From Paenibacillus luteus (GTDB lineage Bacteria > Bacillota > Bacilli > Paenibacillales > Paenibacillaceae), in assembly GCF_006542765.1 (NCBI RefSeq), contig NZ_SKCD01000033.1:186001-250000 (forward strand): DNA of 64,000 nucleotides. Direction: 5' to 3'. This document shows, piece after piece, positions 1 through 7,833 of the stretch (positions are counted from its first letter, which is position 1; each line of letters starts with the position of its first letter). Position numbers and translations under genes: made by a program. The notes under the pieces are model-generated. The model searched no databases. It saw only the letters and a list, made by a program, of their open reading frames with translations, and had not been told where the DNA came from.

Positions 1-1
1 G

Positions 2-772
2 ATTCAAGCTGCAGATTACGACGTAGAAAAGGCTGAACGTGGAATCATCTATATCGATGAGATCGATAAAGTTGCCCGCAAATCAGAAAATCCCTCAATT
101 ACGCGTGATGTTTCTGGCGAAGGTGTTCAGCAAGCACTATTGAAAATCCTTGAAGGTACAGTAGCTTCTGTTCCACCGCAAGGCGGACGTAAGCATCCAC
201 ATCAAGAATTCATTCAAATCGATACAACAAACATCTTGTTCATTTGCGGTGGTGCGTTCGATGGCCTTGAGTCATTGATTAAACGCCGGATCGGCAAGAA
301 AGTCATTGGCTTTAGCTCTTCAGGCGAATTGCAGAAGGATTTGAAAGCAGGCGAATACCTCACGATGGTATTGCCGGAGGATCTGCTCAAATTCGGCTTG
401 ATTCCAGAGTTTGTAGGACGTTTGCCAATCATTTCTACACTGGAGCCGCTTGATGAGCCAGCACTTGTTCGGATCTTGTCCGAGCCGAAGAATGCACTTG
501 TTAAGCAGTATCAGAAGCTCCTTGAGATGGACAACGTCAAGCTTGATTTCGAACCAGCTGCTCTCGATGCGATCGCGAAAGAAGCAATTAAGCGTAATAC
601 AGGAGCTCGGGGACTGCGTGCCATCATCGAAAGCATTATGCTTGAGGTCATGTACGAAGTGCCATCGCGCGATGATCTTAGCACCTGCTTGATTACTGAG
701 CAGACGGTTCAGGAAAAAATCATGCCGGAACTTACAGCTAAGAAAAGCAAGAAAAAGGAAGAGAGTGCGTAA
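2..772 (+). CDS. clpX: ClpX, ATP-binding subunit of Clp protease (3' part only)
   Basis: The reading frame is open from the window edge, so the N-terminal zinc-binding domain and Walker A lie outside; 256 codons are visible. The fragment begins just before the Walker B segment IIYIDEIDK. It continues with the GEGVQQALLKILEGT stretch, an IGF-type ClpP-docking region (near VIGFSSSGE), the EFVGRLP motif and the sensor-2 GARGLRAIIE segment. This order and the length to the stop match the C-terminal half of ClpX. ClpX is the AAA+ unfoldase that feeds substrates into ClpP in the cytoplasm. In Bacillus clpX is followed by lonB; here ispG and a ger operon lie between them. The identification is secure. 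Confidence 0.97.
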   Translation: MQAADYDVEKAERGIIYIDEIDKVARKSENPSITRDVSGEGVQQALLKILEGTVASVPPQGGRKHPHQEFIQIDTTNILFICGGAFDGLESLIKRRIGKKVIGFSSSGELQKDLKAGEYLTMVLPEDLLKFGLIPEFVGRLPIISTLEPLDEPALVRILSEPKNALVKQYQKLLEMDNVKLDFEPAALDAIAKEAIKRNTGARGLRAIIESIMLEVMYEVPSRDDLSTCLITEQTVQEKIMPELTAKKSKKKEESA

Positions 773-782
773 ACCCGCGCTC

Positions 783-880
783 AAATATAAGAGGCTATAG
801 GATTGCTCTTATAGCACGGCTTATATTTCACCGCGAAACGGCAGCCGCCCCTTCATCATGGCGGCAGTCGTTTGCGCTTG
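783..880 (+). repeat. Double-hairpin palindromic repeat, copy A
   Basis: This 98-nt element lies in the clpX-ispG gap. The arms AAATATAAG and CTTATATTT bracket a first hairpin that contains an inner CTATAG/CTATAAG-like pairing. A linker CACCGCGAAACG follows, then a GC-rich second hairpin (GCCGCC/GGCGGC), ending in CGTTTGCGCTTG. The same layout recurs at 62632-62730 and in the 7593-7816 array. It is seen in the sequence; its function is unknown. Confidence 0.75.
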
Positions 881-966
881 ACTACCGTCATTGTTTCCAC
901 CCAGCCGTGCGGTTTTTTGCCGCCAGTCAAAGGGTGGACTTTGACGTTAATGGGAGAGATAAGCAT

Positions 967-2076
967 ATGTACTTACGTCAAGATACGGTACCGGTCAAAG
1001 TCGGCAATCTTACGATTGGCGGCAGCAATGAAGTGCTTATTCAAAGCATGTGCACAACCAAGACTGCGGATGTCGAAGCGACCGTTGCCGAGATATTGGG
1101 TCTTGAGGAAGCCGGCTGCCAGCTTGTGCGGGTTACGGTCAACAACAAGGAAGCTGCAGAAGCGATTAAAGAGATTAAGAAACGCATTCATATTCCGCTC
1201 GTTGCGGATATCCATTTTGACTATCGACTTGCTCTGCTAGCCATTGAGAACGGTATTGACAAAGTTAGGATTAATCCGGGCAACATTGGTCGCCGGGAGC
1301 GGGTAGAAGCCGTAGTAAAGGCTTGTAAGGAAAAAGGCATTCCCATCCGGATTGGTGTAAACGCTGGTTCACTGGAAAACCATCTTCTAGAGAAATACGG
1401 TTATCCAACGCCGGAAGCGATGGTCGAAAGTGCGTTGTTCCATATTGGAATTCTCGAAGAGCTTGATTTCCACGATATTATCGTATCTCTTAAAGCATCG
1501 GATGTGCCTATGGCGATTGCAGCATACTCCATGGCGGCGAAGGTCATTAAGTACCCCCTCCATTTGGGTATCACGGAAGCGGGTACGCTGCACACGGGCA
1601 CGATCAAGAGCTCAGCTGGTATCGGTGCATTGCTTGCCCTTGGCATCGGCAATACGCTTAGAATTAGTTTGAGTGCTGATACGGTTGAAGAGGTTAAAGT
1701 TGCCCGCGAATTGCTGAAGACGTTTGGTTTGATTACAAATGCAGCTACGCTGGTGTCTTGTCCGACTTGCGGCCGATTGGATATTGATCTATTCTCTATT
1801 GCTAACGAGGTAGAAGATTACATTGCCAAGATTAAAGTGCCTATTAAGGTGTCTGTGCTTGGCTGTGCGGTTAACGGCCCTGGTGAAGCTCGGGAAGCGG
1901 ATATCGGTATTGCAGGCGCGAGAGGCGAAGGCATGCTGTTCCGTTATGGAGAGCTCATTCGCAAAGTGCCTGAGGCTGAGCTGCTGAACGAGCTGAAGAA
2001 GGAAATTGATGAAATTGTGCGTGTGTTTGAAGCGACTGGTGAAATTCCTGGGCGCAAGCATCATGCGCCGGCATAA
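967..2076 (+). CDS. ispG: 4-hydroxy-3-methylbut-2-enyl diphosphate synthase IspG (GcpE)
   Basis: The 369-residue product matches IspG, the [4Fe-4S] enzyme that converts methylerythritol cyclodiphosphate to HMBPP in the MEP isoprenoid pathway. Visible landmarks are LVADIHFDY, RINPGNIG, RIGVNAGSLE, SLKASDV, LGITEAG and GTIKSSAGIGALL. The three cluster cysteines are in SCPTC (C265, C268) and VLGCAVNGPGE (C300). I chose the ATG at 967 because GGGAGA lies just upstream and the protein then starts MYLRQDTVPVKVG, as the family does; the frame is open upstream to 907. A strong terminator follows. The gene sits between clpX and a ger operon, away from other MEP genes. Confidence 0.96.
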   Translation: MYLRQDTVPVKVGNLTIGGSNEVLIQSMCTTKTADVEATVAEILGLEEAGCQLVRVTVNNKEAAEAIKEIKKRIHIPLVADIHFDYRLALLAIENGIDKVRINPGNIGRRERVEAVVKACKEKGIPIRIGVNAGSLENHLLEKYGYPTPEAMVESALFHIGILEELDFHDIIVSLKASDVPMAIAAYSMAAKVIKYPLHLGITEAGTLHTGTIKSSAGIGALLALGIGNTLRISLSADTVEEVKVARELLKTFGLITNAATLVSCPTCGRLDIDLFSIANEVEDYIAKIKVPIKVSVLGCAVNGPGEAREADIGIAGARGEGMLFRYGELIRKVPEAELLNELKKEIDEIVRVFEATGEIPGRKHHAPA

Positions 2077-2082
2077 TGAGGG

Positions 2083-2129
2083 AAAGAGGCTGATTTGCGT
2101 CTAAGTAGACGCAAATCAGCCTCTTTTTT
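2083..2129 (+). terminator. Rho-independent terminator after ispG
   Basis: A perfect inverted repeat of about 20 bp (AAAGAGGCTGATTTGCGTC and its complement, with a minimal loop) is followed by a run of Ts. It separates ispG from the ger operon. Confidence 0.93.
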
Positions 2130-2198
2130 GTTTCTAAATGAAAGACATTCAGCGCCTCTTAATCTAATTGCATAGTTTTCGTAAAATAAGGGAAAATA

Positions 2199-3341
2199 AT
2201 GTTTACAGCGCATGAAGTGGCTACGAGCAAAGGCGGGGTGAAGTTGGAGCGCATAAGTCTGAATCAGCTTGGATCTATGATCGTGTTGTTTTTGATTGGA
2301 AGCTCCTCTTTGTTTTTGCTTGCGAGCGATGCCGCCAAGGATGCATGGATTGCTGTTTTTGCAGGTATGCTGTGCGGTTTGGTTTTGCTGTGCGGAGTAA
2401 ACCTTGCTTTGTTTAGACTAATGCCTGGCAAGGATTTAATTGAGATCATATTCGAGCTATTGGGAAAGCCAATAGGATACGTCATTTGTTTATCTTACGT
2501 CTTATTCTTTTGCTATGAATCGATTCGCAATGTACGAGAGTTTGGAGATTTAATGATCATGTATTTGCTGCCACAGACGCCGTTGGCAGCGTTAATGCTG
2601 ATCATATGCCTGCTTGCAGTCTATACGGTCTTTCATGGCTTGGACGTTTTTTTTCGCATGGCAGAGGCTATTTTACCTATAGTGATTGGAATTTATATCA
2701 TCCTCTTTACACTTATTGCAGGCTCTGGTCTGCTTCATCTTGAATATTTGACGCCGATTTTTGATGATGGCTTTCAAACCGTTTGGCGTGCGACTTTCCC
2801 GGAGCTCATCTCCTTTCCATTTGGCGAGTTGATTCTTTTTTTGATGTTTTGGAAGTACGCTGCAAAGCATGGCAAGATGACGAGCCTGGCGGTCAAATGT
2901 TATTTGTTCTCCGGATGCTTTATCACCATTACCAATATATTTATTTATGCAGGCTTGGGGAATCTGGCTGGGACGGTAGCCATTCCCCTCATGCAGTTAA
3001 CCAACCTAATTGAATTTTCACAGTTTTTGGAGCGTATTGATCCATTTGTAGCGCTGCTCTTGTTTACAGGCGTTTTTTTTAAATTGACTGCCTATTATTT
3101 TGGTGCGGTGCTTGCCTTGTCAAAGTTCATTAAGCTTCCAAGCAAGTACATCATTATGATTGTTGGCGCCGTCATTTACTTCGGGTCCTTTATGTTCAGA
3201 AATTATTTGGAGCAGGTATGGTTTGGCTTCCAATATAATGTGAAATATCATTTTCCACTCTTTCAAATCGTAGTGCCGGTGCTTTTGCTCATGCTGGCAA
3301 TTATCAGAAGAAGACGGAATGAAAAGGTGTTTGCAGAATGA
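2199..3341 (+). CDS. Spore germination permease, GerB/GerAB family (first copy)
   Basis: The 380-residue, very hydrophobic product has about ten predicted membrane segments and the GerAB-type layout (Endospore_germ, APC-superfamily permease). In germinant receptors the B subunit sits in the spore inner membrane and is thought to bind the germinant. The start at 2199 is supported by AAGGGA upstream; an in-frame GTG at 2238 is an alternative. The gene overlaps the following gerA by 4 bases (ATGA). It is one of two B-type genes in this operon and differs clearly from the second, so it is not a recent duplication. The germinant cannot be deduced. Confidence 0.9.
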   Translation: MFTAHEVATSKGGVKLERISLNQLGSMIVLFLIGSSSLFLLASDAAKDAWIAVFAGMLCGLVLLCGVNLALFRLMPGKDLIEIIFELLGKPIGYVICLSYVLFFCYESIRNVREFGDLMIMYLLPQTPLAALMLIICLLAVYTVFHGLDVFFRMAEAILPIVIGIYIILFTLIAGSGLLHLEYLTPIFDDGFQTVWRATFPELISFPFGELILFLMFWKYAAKHGKMTSLAVKCYLFSGCFITITNIFIYAGLGNLAGTVAIPLMQLTNLIEFSQFLERIDPFVALLLFTGVFFKLTAYYFGAVLALSKFIKLPSKYIIMIVGAVIYFGSFMFRNYLEQVWFGFQYNVKYHFPLFQIVVPVLLLMLAIIRRRRNEKVFAE

Positions 3342-4909
3342 AAAAAGAGCTTAAATTAAGCATTGACGCCAACTCCAAGGAGCCCACGCCGCTATCTAGG
3401 GAGCTGGAACAAAATATTAAGTTGGTCACTGATGAGCTGGGAACAGAGCCAGATATCATCATCAGACAGCTGCATTTGTACAAAAATAGCAAGGCGGCAC
3501 TGCTCTATATTGCCGGCATGACAGACGCTAATGTTGTCAATATGCTTGTCATGAGCATCGTTTCAGAACCGCCGCTTGGGAGTGAGGGACAAGAGGAAGA
3601 ATCCGCTTTTCAAACCTTAATGTACCGGTCGTTAGCCATTGGCGGCGTTCAGAAGCTAGAGAGTATTGATGAAGTGCTGCTCGCCATGCTCGAAGGAAAC
3701 ACAGTTATCATGATAGATGGGTCGGTTGAAGCGATTGCCGCGTATACTTGCGGCGTGGACAGGCGAGGGGTGGAGGAGCCGAGCACGCAGACCGTTGTCC
3801 GCGGCCCCAAAGAAGGCTTTACGGAGAGCCTCCATACCAACACATCGCTTATTCGAAATAAGATTAAATCGGCTAATCTACGGATGGAGTACCGCATCAT
3901 TGGGCATCAGACACGTACGACGATCGCTGTCGTCTTTATGAAAAATATAGCCGAAGAAAAAGTTGTACAGGAAGTGCGGAGAAGGTTAGATGCGATTGAT
4001 ACGGACAGTATTTTGGAGAGCGGATATATTGAAGAGTTTATTCAGGATAAAACCTTTACTCCGTTTCCGCTTCTTCAGAATTCCGAGCGGCCAGATGCGG
4101 TTGCGGCAGGACTGCTGGAGGGACAAGTGGCAATCATTGTCGACGGGACCCCGTTTGTGCTGCTCGCACCAGTCACGTTTGTTAAGTTTTTTCAGTCCAG
4201 CGAGGATTATTATCAACGATATGATATCGCAACCTTTCTGCGGATAATTCGTTTTGGATCTTTTTTTGCATCGATGCTGCTTCCGTCTCTTTACATTGCG
4301 ATAACGACCTTTCACCAGGAAATGCTTCCAACCCAACTGTTAATCAGCATTGCTGCTCAGCGGGAAGGGGTGCCGTTCCCTGCGCTTATCGAAGCGATGA
4401 TTATGGAGATTACTTTTGAAATTTTAAGGGAGGCAGGCGTGAGGATGCCTCGGATCATCGGTCCCGCGATTTCGATCGTCGGGGCTCTCGTGCTCGGGCA
4501 ATCAGCGGTGCAAGCAGGGTTAGTTTCGGCTGCGATGGTTATCGTGGTATCGTTTACGGCCATTGCCAGCTTCGTTATACCGTCTGTCAATATGGGGACG
4601 GCGGCACGTTTGATCCGGTTTGCCTTGATGATATTGGCAGGTACCTTTGGCGTGTTCGGCATCTTAGCGGGATTGATGCTTCTTTTGACTCATTTGTCGG
4701 CGCTCCGCTCATTCGGCCTACCCTATTTGACTCCGATATCGCCGCTCGTACCGGGCAATTTAAAGGATGTTTTCATTAGGGTTCCTTGGTGGGCGATGAA
4801 TAAGCGTCCGGCTGGTCCCAACCAGAAGCCAAGTGTGCGTCAAGGGGAGCCTAGCAGCCTCACGGACAAGGATGCTGATTCCGACAAGAAAGGCAGTGAT
4901 GTCGAGTGA
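3338..4909 (+). CDS. Spore germination protein GerA/GerAA family
   Basis: The 523-residue A subunit of a Ger receptor has a soluble N-terminal half followed by a membrane half of several helices starting near residue 290. The family signature GPKEGFTESLHTNTSLIR is present near residue 155. A hydrophilic Lys/Asp/Ser-rich tail follows. A subunits form an oligomeric inner-membrane channel complex with B and C. Both ends overlap neighbours by 4 bases, showing translational coupling in a B-A-B-C operon. Confidence 0.95.
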   Translation: MKKELKLSIDANSKEPTPLSRELEQNIKLVTDELGTEPDIIIRQLHLYKNSKAALLYIAGMTDANVVNMLVMSIVSEPPLGSEGQEEESAFQTLMYRSLAIGGVQKLESIDEVLLAMLEGNTVIMIDGSVEAIAAYTCGVDRRGVEEPSTQTVVRGPKEGFTESLHTNTSLIRNKIKSANLRMEYRIIGHQTRTTIAVVFMKNIAEEKVVQEVRRRLDAIDTDSILESGYIEEFIQDKTFTPFPLLQNSERPDAVAAGLLEGQVAIIVDGTPFVLLAPVTFVKFFQSSEDYYQRYDIATFLRIIRFGSFFASMLLPSLYIAITTFHQEMLPTQLLISIAAQREGVPFPALIEAMIMEITFEILREAGVRMPRIIGPAISIVGALVLGQSAVQAGLVSAAMVIVVSFTAIASFVIPSVNMGTAARLIRFALMILAGTFGVFGILAGLMLLLTHLSALRSFGLPYLTPISPLVPGNLKDVFIRVPWWAMNKRPAGPNQKPSVRQGEPSSLTDKDADSDKKGSDVE

Positions 4910-6012
4910 AGCAGCGCATTTCGAGCCTGCAGGCGATAGCGATTGTAGTCAATGCAATCGTTCCAAGCTCTATTTTGTTTATCCCGAGTTATGTGATCCA
5001 AATATCCAAACAGGATGGCTGGATAACAGTTCTACTCGCTCTCGCTGCTGGTCTTTTGTTTGCCTATGCCATCGGTAGCGTTGCGCGTCACAATGACCGA
5101 TCTTCGCTGATGGCCTGGTTGGAGAGCAGCTTCGGGAGATTGGTTTCGTCCGTCATCGGACTTTTGCTGTGCGCTTATTATTTCATAACCGCAGCAACGA
5201 TGATTAGGCAGTTCGCGAATTATATGTCTGAGCAAATTATGATGAACACGCCTCTATTTATGCTGGTAGGCATTATCGTACTCGTATCAGTATACATGGT
5301 ATCGCAAGGAATTGAAGCTATGGGCCGTGTCCATTTTATCGTATTGGTGTTCGTTTTGGTGTTTGTCGCAATTAACATTGTGCTGTTATGGGGGCAGTAT
5401 GACTTCAAGCAGTTTCTCCCCATCCTTGACATTGCACCTGTACGCCATATTCCGGCTGGCATCATGCCGCTCGGCTGGCTCTCGGAAATTGCAACGCTGC
5501 TGCTGCTGCTTGTCCCTTTTTTGGAAAATAAAGCATCAGCGATTCGCATAGCCGTATGGGGAACACTTCTCGCTGGCATCATGATCACGCTTATCACAGC
5601 AGTGACGATAGCGGTGTTCGGTACCAAAATCATCGGTGCGTTGGCCTATCCTGCCTTTGCAGCCATTGGTACGGTTGAAATAGGCCAGTTTGTGGAACGT
5701 GTCGACGTATTGCTCCTTTCGGCGTGGACGGCATCGATGTTCGCGAAGGTATCGGTCTTCCTCTTCGGTTTTTTCCATGTCCTCTCACACACTTTTAGAA
5801 TGAAGTCGCATCTAAGTTTGTACGTCGCAGGAAGTGCGCTAGTCATTGCTACGGCTATGTACTCATGGCCAAGCAATATTGTCGTTGCCGAGTTCAGTTA
5901 CACGACGTTGAGCTTGTTTTTTTTAATCAGCAATTACGGTATATGCTGCATTCTTTGGTGCGCTCTTCTCTTCAGACGGCGTAAATCGGGCACAGGGGAG
6001 GCAGGCTTGTGA
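4906..6012 (+). CDS. Spore germination permease, GerB/GerAB family (second copy)
   Basis: The 368-residue polytopic membrane protein has the GerAB/Endospore_germ fold. The start is GTG inside a GTGA overlap with gerA. The N-terminus (ISSLQAIAIVVNAIVPSSIL) is typical of the family's first helix. It sits between gerA and gerC, the usual place for the B gene, so this is probably the canonical partner and the copy at 2199 the extra one. A second B subunit could widen or change germinant specificity; that is inference. Confidence 0.93.
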   Translation: MKQRISSLQAIAIVVNAIVPSSILFIPSYVIQISKQDGWITVLLALAAGLLFAYAIGSVARHNDRSSLMAWLESSFGRLVSSVIGLLLCAYYFITAATMIRQFANYMSEQIMMNTPLFMLVGIIVLVSVYMVSQGIEAMGRVHFIVLVFVLVFVAINIVLLWGQYDFKQFLPILDIAPVRHIPAGIMPLGWLSEIATLLLLLVPFLENKASAIRIAVWGTLLAGIMITLITAVTIAVFGTKIIGALAYPAFAAIGTVEIGQFVERVDVLLLSAWTASMFAKVSVFLFGFFHVLSHTFRMKSHLSLYVAGSALVIATAMYSWPSNIVVAEFSYTTLSLFFLISNYGICCILWCALLFRRRKSGTGEAGL

Positions 6013-7232
6013 GAAATCCTCGATTATTAGCTTTGGGGTTTCTTTTTTTACTTTGCACTGTGCTGCTCTCGGGCTGCTGGAACAGGATTGAACTTAATGA
6101 GCTGGCCATTACCTCTGCGACTTCGATTGACCGTAAGGGGGAGGATTGGGTCGTCTCCTTCCAGGTCGTTATTCCTTCTTCCATTTCCTCGGGGATCGGT
6201 ATCACAGGCGGAGGAGCAGGCGCGCCAGTCAACGTCTATTCAACGGTTGGCAAAACGATAAGGGAAGCTAATTCTAAAAGTTTTTTCGAGAGTCCGCGAA
6301 AGCTTTATTTTGCACATAACCGCGTCATTATCGTTAGTGAAGAGACGGCAAGACGCGGACTAAATCCGATGCTGGATGTTTATTTGCGCAATACAGATGC
6401 CCGTGAAACGGTAGATGTGCTCGTTACGCCAGGCAGCTCTCGAAAGATATTGGAGCAGATGATGCAAATCCAGAAAATTTCCGGCGACGGCATAAGGGAA
6501 ATCAATATTTTGGAAGCGAAGCACACCTCCGTTCTTCCTGAGGTTAAGATGTATCAGCTGGCTATGAATTTGGCTAGCGATTCCGCAAGCGCGCTGCTGC
6601 CGGAGGTTTATGTTTCCGGAAATTCGGATGCTTCCTCTTTGAAAGTATTCGATAGCACAACCTTGCCAGCGAAAATAAAGCTGGGCAGGGTTGCCGTGCT
6701 CAAGAAGGACAGAATGGTAGGCTGGCTGTCCCGAACGGAAGCGTTAGGCGTCGCTTTTATCCGGAATGACGTAAAGAACACCGTACTAACGTTTGGTTGT
6801 CCCAGTAATCAAGCGAATAATTTAACCGTCGTAGTAGGACCTTCTAGAACTGAACTAAGGCCATCGCTGAACGATGGGCAAATGAATGTAAAAGTACATA
6901 TTAAAGGGAGCGCCGTGCTAACGCAGTCAGATTGCGCTACCGTTGATTTTTATAACCCGAAGGTTGTTTCGGAAATGGAGAATGCTGTTGAGCAGGAGAT
7001 TTTGCGTTATACGGATTCAGGCTGGAAGGCGATTCAAAAGCTTCATACGGATGCCGTGGGCTTTGCGGATATGGCTCATCGCAAATACCGCAAAGGGTGG
7101 CGTACATGGAAGAAGGATTGGGATGCCGTATTCTCCGAAATAAAATTGGAAGTTTCTGCGGATATTACGATGACCAATGTGGGCCTCAGCAATCAACCGC
7201 TCAATGTGAATCAACTAAGGGAAGGTAAGTAG
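6009..7232 (+). CDS. Spore germination lipoprotein GerC/GerAC family
   Basis: The 407-residue C subunit has a GTG start in a 4-base overlap, with GGGGAGG upstream. The signal peptide ends in lipobox LSGC with the lipidated Cys at 23. The next residues, CWNRIELNELAI, are the family hallmark, and RESPRKLYFAHNRV-like sequence (FESPRKLYFAHNRV) is also typical. C subunits are anchored to the outer face of the spore inner membrane and are needed for receptor assembly. Length and domain plan are complete. Confidence 0.95.
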   Translation: MRNPRLLALGFLFLLCTVLLSGCWNRIELNELAITSATSIDRKGEDWVVSFQVVIPSSISSGIGITGGGAGAPVNVYSTVGKTIREANSKSFFESPRKLYFAHNRVIIVSEETARRGLNPMLDVYLRNTDARETVDVLVTPGSSRKILEQMMQIQKISGDGIREINILEAKHTSVLPEVKMYQLAMNLASDSASALLPEVYVSGNSDASSLKVFDSTTLPAKIKLGRVAVLKKDRMVGWLSRTEALGVAFIRNDVKNTVLTFGCPSNQANNLTVVVGPSRTELRPSLNDGQMNVKVHIKGSAVLTQSDCATVDFYNPKVVSEMENAVEQEILRYTDSGWKAIQKLHTDAVGFADMAHRKYRKGWRTWKKDWDAVFSEIKLEVSADITMTNVGLSNQPLNVNQLREGK

Positions 7233-7244
7233 CGGAAGGAGGCT

Positions 7245-7487
7245 ATGGATTTGACAACAATCGCTATCGCATGTACTCTCATCGCAGCCATGTGGCTTGG
7301 AATGAAGCCGCTGATCAAAAAAAAGCAATATCAGAGCTGCGTAATCTATGCCGTCATGTCCGTATGGGCGGTGTATTTATTTGCTTCCGGAAGCTATGGC
7401 TTGCCACCAGTCACGCCGGTATCCATAATGTCCGGCCTACTTATGCCGTTAAAACAATTTATAAACCTCATGAGTTGGTTGACTTGA
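7245..7487 (+). CDS. Small two-helix membrane protein of the ger operon (GerD-subunit-like)
   Basis: This 80-residue product lies 12 bp after gerC and has a strong GGAAGGAGG site. It has two hydrophobic segments (about residues 3-20 and 32-50) separated by a basic stretch KPLIKKKQYQ, then a short tail. Small two-helix 'D' proteins encoded next to ger ABC genes in Bacillus species are known to modulate germination. Size, topology and position fit that class. I base this on context rather than on a recognised sequence signature. Confidence 0.65.
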   Translation: MDLTTIAIACTLIAAMWLGMKPLIKKKQYQSCVIYAVMSVWAVYLFASGSYGLPPVTPVSIMSGLLMPLKQFINLMSWLT

Positions 7488-7592
7488 CGGGAGGGCTTCC
7501 TGAAAAATAACATTCCCAGCGGTTATTACCAGTTTATAGAGGCAATACTATTACGTAGGCATGCATATAACGGATCGTTTGAATATACGAGC

Positions 7593-7816
7593 TTTACTAA
7601 TTTACGGCTTCGGCCGTTTACGCTTGAAATAAAGGAATGGACGAAAATAACTGTCCATGCCGCCTTTATTTCTACGCGAAACGAGCCTTGCCAACTTTAT
7701 GGCTTCGGCCGTTTACGCTTGAAATAAAGGAATGGGTGATTATAACTGTCCATACCGCCTTTATTTCTACGCGAAACGAGCCTTGCCAATTTTATGGCTT
7801 CGGCCGTTTACGCTTG
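7593..7816 (+). repeat. Tandem double-hairpin repeats, 95-bp period (copies B0-B2)
   Basis: Two full units (7626-7721 and 7721-7816) follow a half unit (7593-7626). Each full unit has arms GAAATAAAGG/CCTTTATTTC enclosing TGGAC...GTCCA, then TACGCGAAACG, a second hairpin with a TTCG loop (GGCTTCGGCC), and CGTTTACGCTTG. The units differ only at a few positions, mostly in the first loop. The layout equals copies A (783-880) and C (62632-62730). The 346-bp gap between the ger operon and lonB otherwise shows no gene. The last copy ends directly against the lonB ribosome binding site. Confidence 0.85.
7719..7746 (+). promoter_or_regulatory. Possible sigma-A-like promoter inside repeat B2
   Basis: TTGAAA (7719-7724) and TATAAC (7741-7746) are separated by 16 bp and lie about 90 bp before lonB. 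Unit B1 has the same -35 but a poorer -10 (AATAAC). This is pattern-based only; lonB of B. subtilis is forespore-expressed. Confidence 0.3.
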
Positions 7817-7833
7817 AAAGGAGCGGGTTGCTA

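Noticed and set aside
7593..7816. 95-bp repeats as CRISPR or as coding sequence (open frames 7637-7834 and 7732-9537)
   Set aside because: There are no spacers, and the encoded repeat peptide is an artefact of the array. The lonB frame only makes sense from 7834, where a ribosome binding site and membrane anchor appear.
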